From: a virus
Strand: one strand, 5' to 3'
DNA: 61,010 nucleotides
Virus record (IMG/VR): IMGVR_UViG_3300042465_004246
Location: 1-61,010 of that record
Below, piece after piece: positions 13,387 to 22,700 of this stretch; positions within the stretch are counted from its first letter, which is position 1, and each line of letters begins with the position of its first letter. Under the pieces are notes generated by a model. It did no database searches. It saw only the letters and a program-made list of their open reading frames with translations, and had not been told where the DNA came from. A program made the translations under genes and the position numbers.

Positions 13387-15711
13387 ATGATAACATACTT
13401 TAAATCAATCAGTGATACATCTTCTCCATTCTACCGTGACATCAATGTTGCATTAGACAGGATAAGATCTGGCAAGTCAAAGGACATAGTTGAGTTAGTA
13501 AGGTCTGAGACAAACAAAGACATGCGTAACGAGAAGAAGAAGTTGTTGCCAGCGATATGTTTTTCTGGCACCTTCTCTAAGAGAGCAGACAACTCTATCG
13601 TTGATCATAGTGGATTTATTTGTTTAGACTTCGATGGCTTTGATGGAAACATAGAGGACAAAAGATTAGAGTTAATAAACGATAAGTATGTATACTCTGT
13701 CTTTACCTCTCCATCTGGTGATGGATTGAAGGCGTTGGTCCGCATACCAAAAGACCCTATGAACCATAAGAAATATTTTCTGTCACTACAGAAGCATTTC
13801 TTTTGTAAGGAGTTTGATGTGTCTTGCAAGAACATAAGCAGGGTGTGTTATGAATCCTATGACCCTGATATCCATGTTAATGAATTGTCTTTGGTTTGGT
13901 GTGAGATGGAGAAGGACCCAGAATACAAAAAGCCATTAGTAAAAACAATAACTATCGTAAACGAGGACGACATCACAAAGAGGCTGTCTATTTGGTGGGA
14001 GAAGAACTATGGCATGGTCAGTGGGTCGAGAAATAATAATCTATACATACTGGCCTCTGCACACAACGAGTATGGAATTTCAGAGTCGTTATCAACACTA
14101 GTCCTCATGTCTTATGACACTGCTGGTGATATGGCTAGAGAGATACCACAGATAGTATCTAGTGCATATCGGAACAAGGCATCATTCAATACTAAGTTCT
14201 TTGAGGATTCTGAAAAGATTTCCACTATTAAGAATAAGATACTAAATGGTACCCCAGCATCTGAGGTAGATGGGTCGGAATTCGTGACCATTGATGAAGA
14301 TGAATTTTGGACAAAATCTAGCAAGGGCAAGGTTGACTTGGTTCCACATTTATTTAGGCTGTACTTACAAAACAATGGATTCTATAAGTACTATCCAGTT
14401 GGATCAAACAACTTTGTCTTTGTTAGAGTTGTCAACAATACCATCAGCGATGTTAACGAGGACATGATAAAGGACTTTGTACTAGAGAAGTTGTTAGCTA
14501 TAGACGACATGTCTATATATAATTTCTTTGCTATGAACACGAAGTTTTTTCAAGAGACTTTCTTAAACTATGTTGCAAAGATTGAGCCTGAGTTTATGGT
14601 TGACACTCCTGACGAGGCTTACCTGTACTATCAGAACTGTGCAGTTAAGGTTACACGAGATGAGATATTTAGTATTGACTACAAAAAACTTACGGGCCAC
14701 GTTTGGGAGAAGCAAAAGATAAACAGGGACTTTAGTAAGTCAAGCGTTGTTGATTGTGAGTTTAGGGTGTTTATTAAAAATATTTCTGGCGACAACAATG
14801 AGCGTCTAAAGTCTATGGAGTCAACACTTGGCTACCTTATGCACAGCCACAAGCCAGCCAGCTACTCACCAGCGGTTATATTAAATGACGAGGTGATCAG
14901 CGATAATCCAGAGGGCGGTACTGGTAAGGGTATCTTTGTAAAGTCTATAAGCCACATGAAAAAGATGGTTATTATAGATGGCAAGGGATTCAGTTTTCAG
15001 AAGTCATTCCCATACCAAAGGGTGCAGGTAGACACGCAAACACTTGTCTTTGATGACGTTGCACGTAACTTTGACTTCGAGAAGTTGTTCTCTATCATTA
15101 CTGAGGGGATAACACTTGAGAAGAAGAACAAGGACGAGATACACATCCCATTTGAATATTCCCCAAAGATTGTTATAACGACAAACTATGCGATCAAGGG
15201 TGCAGGAAATTCATTTGAAAGAAGGAAGTGGGACCTTGAGTTCAAGCAGTACTACACCAAGTCCTTCACTCCTGAGAGTGAGTTTGGCCACATGCTATTC
15301 ACTGGATGGTCTGACGAGGAGTGGAACAATTTTGATAACTACATGATCCAAAACCTACAGTTCTATCTGTCTAGTGGACTATCTAGAAGCGAGTTTAAGA
15401 ATCTTGCTACAAGAAAGTTTATCGCTGAAACGTCTGGTGATTTCTGGGAATGGTGTACTGGTACTGACAACTACATGACAAGGCTAAACGCTGTGTCTTT
15501 AGGTCAGGAGCTTTACAATGACTTCTCTATGCAGTACCCAGACTGGGGTCAGTATGGAAAGTACAAGATATCCCACAACAAATTTTATAGGTGGATAGAC
15601 TGCTACGGAGATTTTGCGTTTGGTACCAAGCCTAACATATCAAGAAATGCACTTGGTAAGACGATAGAATTTATATTAAAGAAAGATGAAAATTTACTCT
15701 TAAACTTTTAA
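13387..15711 (+). CDS. Primase-helicase: BT4734/VirE-type N-terminal domain fused to SF3 helicase (774 aa)
   Basis: The N-terminal 170 residues carry the BT4734/VirE-N pattern, including ICLDFDGFD (about residues 78-86) and SPSGDGLKALVRI, related to archaeo-eukaryotic primases. The C-terminal half is a DUF5906-type SF3 helicase: Walker A EGGTGKG (about 509-515), Walker B LVFDDVARN (about 553-561), sensor KIVITTNYAI. This fusion both primes and unwinds DNA and is the central replication protein in many Bacteroidota phages. No DNA polymerase is visible in the window, so the phage must use the host's. It heads the replication gene group. Confidence 0.9.
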   Translation: MITYFKSISDTSSPFYRDINVALDRIRSGKSKDIVELVRSETNKDMRNEKKKLLPAICFSGTFSKRADNSIVDHSGFICLDFDGFDGNIEDKRLELINDKYVYSVFTSPSGDGLKALVRIPKDPMNHKKYFLSLQKHFFCKEFDVSCKNISRVCYESYDPDIHVNELSLVWCEMEKDPEYKKPLVKTITIVNEDDITKRLSIWWEKNYGMVSGSRNNNLYILASAHNEYGISESLSTLVLMSYDTAGDMAREIPQIVSSAYRNKASFNTKFFEDSEKISTIKNKILNGTPASEVDGSEFVTIDEDEFWTKSSKGKVDLVPHLFRLYLQNNGFYKYYPVGSNNFVFVRVVNNTISDVNEDMIKDFVLEKLLAIDDMSIYNFFAMNTKFFQETFLNYVAKIEPEFMVDTPDEAYLYYQNCAVKVTRDEIFSIDYKKLTGHVWEKQKINRDFSKSSVVDCEFRVFIKNISGDNNERLKSMESTLGYLMHSHKPASYSPAVILNDEVISDNPEGGTGKGIFVKSISHMKKMVIIDGKGFSFQKSFPYQRVQVDTQTLVFDDVARNFDFEKLFSIITEGITLEKKNKDEIHIPFEYSPKIVITTNYAIKGAGNSFERRKWDLEFKQYYTKSFTPESEFGHMLFTGWSDEEWNNFDNYMIQNLQFYLSSGLSRSEFKNLATRKFIAETSGDFWEWCTGTDNYMTRLNAVSLGQELYNDFSMQYPDWGQYGKYKISHNKFYRWIDCYGDFAFGTKPNISRNALGKTIEFILKKDENLLLNF

Positions 15712-15713
15712 CT

Positions 15714-16001
15714 ATGGAATACTCAAGTTTTATTATCAAGGAAAGATGGGAGATAACAAAGAAGTTATTTCAATTGTCTAGAAAAGATTCTAGACGCAGT
15801 AATGAATTGTCAAGTAGCTGTGACGACTATCGTGTTGCTTACGACTACATAACTGGAGCCTCTGATGTATTGCCCTACGTTCCATTAGACAGCCTTAGAG
15901 TTCTTAGAAGGAGCCTGTTAAAGCTGGACGAAAAGATCAACGCAGACACAATAGTTGAGGTAAAATACTGGATTCAAAAACTACAGGATGATGCTTCGTG
16001 A
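15714..16001 (+). CDS. Hypothetical protein in replication module (95 aa)
   Basis: Begins two bases after the primase-helicase stop and overlaps the SF2 helicase start by 14 bases, so it is almost certainly co-translated. Helical and basic in its first half (KERWEITKKLFQLSRKDSRR). No family recognised; an accessory to either helicase is likely by position. Confidence 0.7.
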   Translation: MEYSSFIIKERWEITKKLFQLSRKDSRRSNELSSSCDDYRVAYDYITGASDVLPYVPLDSLRVLRRSLLKLDEKINADTIVEVKYWIQKLQDDAS

Positions 16002-17220
16002 ATATCAAATAGACATAGCGAATAGGGCGGTAGAGATACTAAGACTAAAGAAAATAGTCTACCTAAGCATGGAGGTTAGAACTGGAAAGACTCTGACCTC
16101 ATTTGAAACAGCAAAATTATATGGTGCGTTGAGGGTTCTCTTTATGACAAAGAAAAAAGCTATAAAGAGCATCCAAGACGACTACGATAACTTTGGATAC
16201 TCTAAGTACTTTGAGCTAGTAGTAGCAAACAACGAGTCAATACATAAGATTGACGGTAGCTTTGACTTAGTGGTGCACGATGAGTCACATAGGTTTGGAT
16301 CTTTTCCTAAGCCATCACTTGGTGCCAAACAATTTAAGTATAGGTACTCAAGCATACCACTTATTTTATTGTCAGGTACACCAACACCAGAGAGCTTCTC
16401 TCAGATGTACCATCAGTTTTGGATAAGCATATACTCACCATTTAGGGGATATGCAAACTTTTATAGGTGGGCAGACGACTACGTGATGAAGTATCAAAGA
16501 AAGATAAACAGCATGCTAGTCAATGACTATTCAAAGGGAATAGAGTCAAAGATTATGTCTGTTGTTTCTCAGTACATGATAACATTCACTCAGAGTGATG
16601 CTGGATTTTCTTCAGAGATAGAGGAGGAGGTCATACACCTAAAGATGAAGCCCGTTACCTACAGCATATGTAAAAAGCTGAAGTCAGACTTAGTTGTCGA
16701 GGGTAACAACGAGGTCATACTGGGAGACACCCCTGCAAAGTTAATGCAGAAGCTACATCAACTATACAGTGGAACCTGTAAGTTTGAGACTGGCAACTCT
16801 ATGGTACTTGATCTGACTAAGGCTGAGTTTATCAAGTCGCAATTTGCGACCGCAAAGATTGGTATATTCTACAAGTTTAAAGAAGAACTGAATGCACTAA
16901 TTCAAGTTTATGGTGCAGAAAACTTGACATCAGACATCGAGGAGTTCAACTCTAGCAACAAGTCTATAGCCCTACAGATCGTTAGTGGCAGGGAGGGTAT
17001 ATCTTTAAAGAACGCAGAGTACTTGGTTTTTTACAACATCGACTTTTCTGCTACATCATTCTGGCAGGCGAGAGACCGTATGACCACCATGGATCGTTTA
17101 TTCAATAAGATATACTGGATATTTGCTGAGGGTGGAATTGAAGATAAGATATATAAGGCCGTGAAGGCAAAGAAAAAATACACCGTAAACATTTTTAAAA
17201 AGGACTATGAAAGAGAATAA
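15988..17220 (+). CDS. SF2 DNA/RNA helicase (410 aa)
   Basis: Classic superfamily 2 motifs are in order: Q-like LREYQ at the N-terminus, motif I EVRTGKT (about residues 29-35), motif II HDESH (97-101, a DExH variant), motif III SGTPT (near 129), and motif VI QARDR (360-364). The length equals one helicase core with no accessory domains. Phage proteins of this kind assist replication or recombination, as UvsW and similar helicases do. It sits between an unknown small gene and a VRR-NUC nuclease group, with 14-base overlaps on each side. Confidence 0.88.
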   Translation: MMLREYQIDIANRAVEILRLKKIVYLSMEVRTGKTLTSFETAKLYGALRVLFMTKKKAIKSIQDDYDNFGYSKYFELVVANNESIHKIDGSFDLVVHDESHRFGSFPKPSLGAKQFKYRYSSIPLILLSGTPTPESFSQMYHQFWISIYSPFRGYANFYRWADDYVMKYQRKINSMLVNDYSKGIESKIMSVVSQYMITFTQSDAGFSSEIEEEVIHLKMKPVTYSICKKLKSDLVVEGNNEVILGDTPAKLMQKLHQLYSGTCKFETGNSMVLDLTKAEFIKSQFATAKIGIFYKFKEELNALIQVYGAENLTSDIEEFNSSNKSIALQIVSGREGISLKNAEYLVFYNIDFSATSFWQARDRMTTMDRLFNKIYWIFAEGGIEDKIYKAVKAKKKYTVNIFKKDYERE

Positions 17221-17404
17221 ACTAAAAGGACCACCTAATCCATCGGAGAGGGCAAATCGATTATTGTTTTATATTGGCATAGACGCTGGTATAAAAGACG
17301 TAGTGCAAAACATAAGCGAGGCGTTGAAAGAAGGAAATAAAGAAAGAACGCTTTATTGCTATGAAGTCTTGTATCATTTAACAGTATTTAAAGTAGGACT
17401 ATGA
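17207..17404 (+). CDS. Small hypothetical protein (65 aa)
   Basis: Overlaps the helicase by 14 bases and the next gene by ATGA. The segment NPSERANRLLFYIGIDAGIK suggests a small helical unit. No family recognised. Confidence 0.6.
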   Translation: MKENKLKGPPNPSERANRLLFYIGIDAGIKDVVQNISEALKEGNKERTLYCYEVLYHLTVFKVGL

Positions 17405-17661
17405 AATTACTTAACGACCCAATGGTCAAGCTTTTAATAGATAAGTTTGACCTAGAAACTCCTCCAATAAATGTATTGGAGATATCAAAGTATGAACTTG
17501 ATGGAGACTGTATAAAAATAAAAGAGATAAAAGTTTTGGATATTGACATGAACTTTGTTAGATTTGCAAACATTAATAAAGTTCTACCATATTTAAGTAG
17601 CTATTATACAGTATTTAATGACCGAGCAACAGATCCAGTCGAAACTAATAAAGAAACTTGA
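17401..17661 (+). CDS. Hypothetical protein in replication module (86 aa)
   Basis: Overlaps the previous gene as ATGA and the VRR-NUC gene by 44 bases. Mixed alpha/beta with a clear beta pair (CIKIKEIKVLDIDMNFVRF). No family recognised. Confidence 0.65.
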   Translation: MKLLNDPMVKLLIDKFDLETPPINVLEISKYELDGDCIKIKEIKVLDIDMNFVRFANINKVLPYLSSYYTVFNDRATDPVETNKET

Positions 17662-17887
17662 GACCGAGGGTTACTATGTCATAAAACTATCTGTAACAAA
17701 TAAGCCAGGGATACCCGATCTACTAGCGATACCTAAAGATTCTAACGTTGAATTCATTGAGGTTAAAAAGAAAGGGCAGAAACCAAGACCACTACAAATA
17801 TATAGGATGAATGAAATTAAAAAACACGGAGCCAAGGCCTGTTGGTATAATGGTGAGGCATACTTTGACGTTAACGAGGGAGAGTGA
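17618..17887 (+). CDS. VRR-NUC nuclease (89 aa)
   Basis: A complete minimal VRR-NUC domain: KPGIPDLLAIP (PD motif near residues 30-40), FIEVKKKGQKPRPLQ (E-x-K near 48-50 and the conserved Gln), and a terminal WYNGEAYFDV strand. Stand-alone phage and bacterial VRR-NUC proteins cut branched DNA such as Holliday junctions, sometimes as dimers, and often lie beside SF2 helicases, as here. It probably resolves recombination or replication branches before packaging. Confidence 0.9.
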   Translation: MTEQQIQSKLIKKLETEGYYVIKLSVTNKPGIPDLLAIPKDSNVEFIEVKKKGQKPRPLQIYRMNEIKKHGAKACWYNGEAYFDVNEGE

Positions 17888-18236
17888 GAACATTAGAAAA
17901 CTTGTAGAGAATGGATGGACCTTAAAACAGATTGGTAAAAAATACAATATCCCCGAGGTCACGGTACACCTAAACCTTTATAATATAATAAAACTAAGTG
18001 TTAGCAGGGGTGAGTTTGGATACAAGAAAGAGGAAGACTTTCAGAGTGAAGAAGAAATGTTAAAACCAATAAAATATACTTTTAATAACTTAAGCGATGA
18101 CGAAAAAAAAATCTATAACGAGCGAAAAAAAACTGGCTGCCTTGGTAGGTATTTTACCAGTGATGATGGACTTCATGGAGGACATCAGGGACACGTACCC
18201 CCAACTATACAGGCAACTTATCAAAAAATCTGGTAA
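17850..18236 (+). CDS. Helix-turn-helix protein with long out-of-frame overlap (about 128 aa)
   Basis: The segment IRKLVENGWTLKQIGKKYNI followed by PEVTVHLNL is a clear helix-turn-helix, like small terminase or resolvase-type DNA-binding domains. Start is uncertain: ATG 17811, ATG 17850 or TTG 17865 are all inside the VRR-NUC gene. Its last 47 codons overlap the following gene by 140 bases in another frame, and that tail (GHQGHVPPTIQATYQ) looks like read-through of the other gene rather than a folded domain. Runs of nine and eight A residues at 18104-18112 and 18126-18133 lie in the overlap. Confidence 0.6.
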   Translation: MVRHTLTLTRESENIRKLVENGWTLKQIGKKYNIPEVTVHLNLYNIIKLSVSRGEFGYKKEEDFQSEEEMLKPIKYTFNNLSDDEKKIYNERKKTGCLGRYFTSDDGLHGGHQGHVPPTIQATYQKIW

Positions 18237-18378
18237 TGAATTTATTGCAGAGGTAGAGAAGCTTGGCAACACTATTTACTCAAAAATTGAGCAGGAAAAT
18301 GATAAAGAAGTAGAAGATTTCTATCAGGAGGTTGTCCATATGGGCAACACCTTTAGATCTTGGCTTACAAATTTATAA
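18097..18378 (+). CDS. Helical hypothetical phage protein (93 aa)
   Basis: All-helical product with a basic start (MTKKKSITSEKKLAALVGIL) and an acidic amphipathic centre (IEQENDKEVEDFYQEVVHMG). It resembles small proteins next to HTH genes in Bacteroidota phages, without a known function. It starts deep inside the HTH gene. It ends just before a promoter. Confidence 0.65.
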   Translation: MTKKKSITSEKKLAALVGILPVMMDFMEDIRDTYPQLYRQLIKKSGNEFIAEVEKLGNTIYSKIEQENDKEVEDFYQEVVHMGNTFRSWLTNL

Positions 18379-18383
18379 TTTTT

Positions 18384-18416
18384 TTGTGTTTTGAATAGAA
18401 AAAATACATAACTTTG
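18384..18416 (+). promoter_or_regulatory. Near-leaderless promoter (TTG-N22-TAACTTTG)
   Basis: A perfect -7 box TAACTTTG at 18409-18416 lies five bases before the ATG at 18422; TTG elements are at 18384-18386 (22-base spacing) and 18391-18393 (15). Transcription would begin at or within a few bases of the start codon. Confidence 0.65.
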
Positions 18417-18421
18417 TACCT

Positions 18422-18589
18422 ATGAGCAATGTAAATTACGTTAACGGAGTAATGAATGAAATCAACGACCTAAGTTGTTGCATTTACGAAGCGTTAATGG
18501 ACAACGAAAATGAAGAATTGAAATCTAATATTTTAAATTTAATTAAAGTCCTGAAGGACCTCCAAAAAACTCATGAATACATTCCATAA
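18422..18589 (+). CDS. Small acidic protein behind a leaderless-type promoter (55 aa)
   Basis: A 55-codon frame starting right after the TAACTTTG box and overlapping the phosphoesterase gene by 17 bases. Helical, acidic, with a Cys pair (LSCC). Function unknown. Confidence 0.65.
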   Translation: MSNVNYVNGVMNEINDLSCCIYEALMDNENEELKSNILNLIKVLKDLQKTHEYIP

Positions 18590-19727
18590 CAGAGCACTTG
18601 AGCTGTATGATAATACAACTCAAAACATTACCGAGATATCTCGAATAATAAAAAAAGAATTTCCATCAAACGATCAAGAACCAGAAGCCCTAAGGATGCA
18701 AATCTCTAGGCTTATTAAAAAGAGAGGTCTTCGTGATGCATGTGAATCTTTAAACATTGATCAATCAACCGTACCATACATGTGGTTGAAGTCTAAGGAG
18801 GCATCACTGTTTATTAGAAACCCTAACTTTAATGTTACTGAGATAAACTTTGATAAGATTATATCTGAGTGTATGGCAGATCATGTTCCAGTTAAAAAAA
18901 TTAAGGCTCCTAAGTCTTATGACTTTGATAGGGTAATATGGACCGATGTTCACGTTGGTATGGACGCAAGCCGTAAGGGTCTTGCCTTGTATCCAGCAGA
19001 ATGGAATCCTGTTGTGTTAAACAATAGAATTGACGAGATGATTGACTTCATACTAGAGAATAAAACTAGCGATATACTGATCTTAGATGAGCTCGGTGAC
19101 TATATGGATGGTTGGGATGGAGAAACGACACGTAAGGGTCACAAACTACCCCAGAACATGACCAACGAAGAGTCATTCGAGGCTGGTCTAAAAGCAAAGG
19201 TTAGACTAATAGACGAACTATCTAAACACTACAAGCACATAACGTGTAACAACATCTGTGAGGACAATCACGCTGGAGCATTTGGGTACATAGTTAACTC
19301 AGCATTTAAACAAATTGTTGACTTTAAACATTCAAACGTTGAAGTTATCAACCACCAGAAGTTCATAAATTTTTATATCATAGGAGACCATGGATTTATC
19401 ATAAGTCATGGAAAAGATTCTAGAAATTTAAAGTTTGGATTTAAACCACAGCTGGACCCAAGGTCTGCTGAGAAAATATCTCAGTACATCAGACACAACA
19501 ATGACTTGAGGTCTTGTAAGTACATTGAGTTCAGCAAGGGAGACTCACACCAGTGTCTGTTTGACATGTGTACCTCTGATGAGTTTGACTACTTTAATTA
19601 TCCAGCATTCTCACCTAGCTCAGAGTGGGTACAGACAAACTTCAAGAAGGGTAGGTCTGGCTTTGTTGTTCAAAATATCAGTAAGTTTTCAGATAGAAAA
19701 AATATTAAGCCCTACTTTTTTGAGTAG
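18573..19727 (+). CDS. Calcineurin-like metallophosphoesterase with N-terminal helical domain (384 aa)
   Basis: Residues 1-100 are helical, with a HTH-like part (ITEISRIIKKEF). From about residue 120 the metallophosphoesterase motifs appear in order: DVHVG (125-129), GDYMDG (175-180), NHAG (232-235, replacing GNHE), SHGKD (278-282) and GDSHQ near 324-328. These bind two metals and make a phosphoesterase of the SbcD/Mre11-like fold; nuclease activity on DNA is likely. No SbcC partner is visible. Its last 16 bases overlap the convergent 3800-residue gene tail to tail. Confidence 0.85.
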   Translation: MNTFHNRALELYDNTTQNITEISRIIKKEFPSNDQEPEALRMQISRLIKKRGLRDACESLNIDQSTVPYMWLKSKEASLFIRNPNFNVTEINFDKIISECMADHVPVKKIKAPKSYDFDRVIWTDVHVGMDASRKGLALYPAEWNPVVLNNRIDEMIDFILENKTSDILILDELGDYMDGWDGETTRKGHKLPQNMTNEESFEAGLKAKVRLIDELSKHYKHITCNNICEDNHAGAFGYIVNSAFKQIVDFKHSNVEVINHQKFINFYIIGDHGFIISHGKDSRNLKFGFKPQLDPRSAEKISQYIRHNNDLRSCKYIEFSKGDSHQCLFDMCTSDEFDYFNYPAFSPSSEWVQTNFKKGRSGFVVQNISKFSDRKNIKPYFFE

Positions 19728-22700
19728 GAGTTAATTATCTGATCAGCTGTTTTTCCAGATTGAATTTTTTGGAGCTCTCTATATGAAACCTCATCAACTA
19801 CTGATGAAAGTTTTACATATTCTTTGCCTTGCTTTTCAGTTAGGCCTCCATGTTCTTCAATCCATTCAATCTCGGAAACTGTTGTCTCTAATTTTGATTT
19901 TGATTTAGTTAGATCCATCTTCCATCCAGTAACTTTAGTGCCAGTCTCTTTCCCAACAGCCTTATATTTTTCATATTGTTTTTCTGTTAAGGAGTTCTTC
20001 TTTGATAACTTTATTATATTATTTGTTACGGTATTTACGTCACGTGGAACTATTCCTAATGCAAACAAAGCTTCAAATATAACGGCATTCTTAATATTAT
20101 CTTGATCTTTTGGTAGCAAATATCTTTCTGACTTATTTCCCATGTAGTCTTGAGTATATTTTCCTGTATACGCTGTGTTCATGTTATCAATTAGTTCCTT
20201 GTATGTGTCATACCCAATACCAATTGTACCATATGACTTTTTTTCATCATTAAACAATTGATACTCACGATCTTGTTTGTATTTTTCAATAAAACTTTGC
20301 TTTTCTTTATCATTCATTTTTTCTTTACCTGAAACTTCAAGCATTAGATTTTTCTTAGACACAGCTTCATCTATCATATCCTGATCTACTGACAATTGAC
20401 TAAGCAATAAGTTTGCACCTCCGACAACAGTATTATCAGCTATTGGTATTGGAGAAAGAAAATCTGTCACTATAGATCTTAACGGATATTTTGTTGCGTT
20501 CTTCATCTCCTTAGATATCTCCACACCCAATAATTTTTCTTTTTCCTCATCGTCATCATCTGCAACTGCTCCAATTATTCCCTTTGCAATAGCAAGGTAT
20601 CCAATACGAATTGATAGACCTATTGATTGATATAACGCCATTTCAAGTGGAAGAGATAATAATGACCTAGCAGCTATTATTTTGTCCTGTTTTGATGCAC
20701 CACTATTAATTCCTAGAACCTTAATATCTGATACCATTCTCGATTTTTGATTTAATGAGAATGATGCAAAAGGCAAGAATAATTTTCTCATAATCTTAGT
20801 TGTAGAATTTTGAGAGTTGAATACCTTACCAGCCATTTTAGCGTCAGATACATTTTGCTGTCTGTCTACCATAAGCATAGCATAGTCTGCCGCATCTTGG
20901 TTTACATTATGTGTAGCCCAATCAATATCTGTTCTTTGATTATTATCTGACAGGTACTGCTTATAGTAAGAAATAAATGAAGACTTAGCGATGAATACAT
21001 CTGGCTTAGATAGGCACCACTTCAACCATATTTGCTGTGCGTCTACAATAAAATTTGAAACTACCCTCGCACCAGAATTTGCTTTGTCTAATCTTCTATC
21101 AATGGACTCAATTGTTGATTGTGATTCTTGACCACGGTTGGATATTGCCATCCCTAATGAATCGATCCACGCATTTGAAGCTGGTGTCAATATATCTATT
21201 CTACTAGAGTTTGCAAATGTACTTAGTGCAATTGGAAATGTTTGCTTTACAATTTGATCTATTCCACCTAGTGCCTTTCCTACACCAATACCACCAAGAA
21301 AATTGGTTAATTGATCAAGGTAGTGCATTGTGTCAGATGGTCCAACTCTTTTATTTTTAGCGGCCTGTATATATTCAGCTATTCTTTTTCTAAATATATC
21401 TCTGTCCTCTTTTGTTGGTATTAACTTGTTAAAGTTTTTTGAGTTTATAAAACCATCTATCCTTCTTATTGCAGCTGCTGTATTCACATCAATAAGTGCT
21501 GCCTTATATGCAGATGAGTTATTAACATCAAAATCTAGGCTAACATATCTATTTGCCTTTGATACTTTTGATGCAGATGGTCTGTTTGATTCCATTAACA
21601 CCCCTGTCTTATTCTTATCTAGAAATTCTATATCCCTACCAAATGCACCAATATTTTTAGGTTCAATTATTTCTTCTAGATTTGCTTTGTCTAGTAATTT
21701 ATATCTGTCTGTACTGTATGAAGTATCACTACTAAGCATCGTATTATAAACAGAAAGACTTATGTCTGATAGGTCATTATATGTAGTCCCCCATTGATTT
21801 ATCCACCAACCAACAGCAGATCTATTAATTTTATCTACGTTAGCACTTATAACATCAATATCTCCAGAATCTACGTTAAGCTTGTCGTATATCTTTTGGT
21901 ATAGTTCACCCATTTTTTGCTCCTTAGTGGATCCTTCTAATAGACTTTTAACGCTTTCTTTTAGTACCTCTACTCTTCTTTTAAGCTCTTCTGCTTGTTG
22001 CATTGCAGTTCCTGATACATTTCTACTTAAGAATGCAAGCATCCCTCTTTCATAAACATTTTCAGAATCGTTAAAACTTTTACCATTTGGCTTTGTCTTT
22101 GCATATTGCTTAAAGTATACATCAACAGTAGTATTAAACATTTTTTCTGCTTTGTTTACTCCATTTATTAATGCAGTCCAGCCCATTTTTTTAGCTACCA
22201 TAAGTCCTTTCTTTGCACCTACAAATAGTTTTTCAAATAGTATTGGCATTGATGCAATTTGTTCAGACATGTATTGCCCTACCTTAGGACTAAAATATTT
22301 TCTAAGTGGACTAGCGACAACCTTGTCATCTATTAAGTTTTCTAGCTCAGTTTCACCTTCCTGTTTTTCTATTACCGCCTCAACAGAGCTTGTTATGTTA
22401 TTGTTTATAAAGTTATCCATTGCCTCAGCAATAAATATTGCCTCTTTAATAGACACATTATTTATATCAATGTTAAGCATTCTAGATATAATGTCAATAT
22501 TTTTCTCAGTTAGAGCTACATCTTCACCAGTCATTGGATTAATCTTATATGTAAGAATGTCTTTCATTATTGCAGACATTGTATCTATACGTCTTGACAA
22601 AAATGTTAGTATATCTGCCTCATAATCAGCATCATCTGCTTCTTCTTTTAGTGAGTTTATAATTAATTCTATATCGCTTAACGACATTTTATCATCTATT

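Noticed and set aside
15308-15330. Hammerhead-like CTGACGAGG inside the primase gene
   Set aside because: Coding sequence match only; no paired stems or GAAA box.
21520-21545. RNA polymerase catalytic motif (LDFDVN) in the giant protein
   Set aside because: The DFDID-type motif needs a third Asp; here it is Asn, and no flanking polymerase motif is visible.
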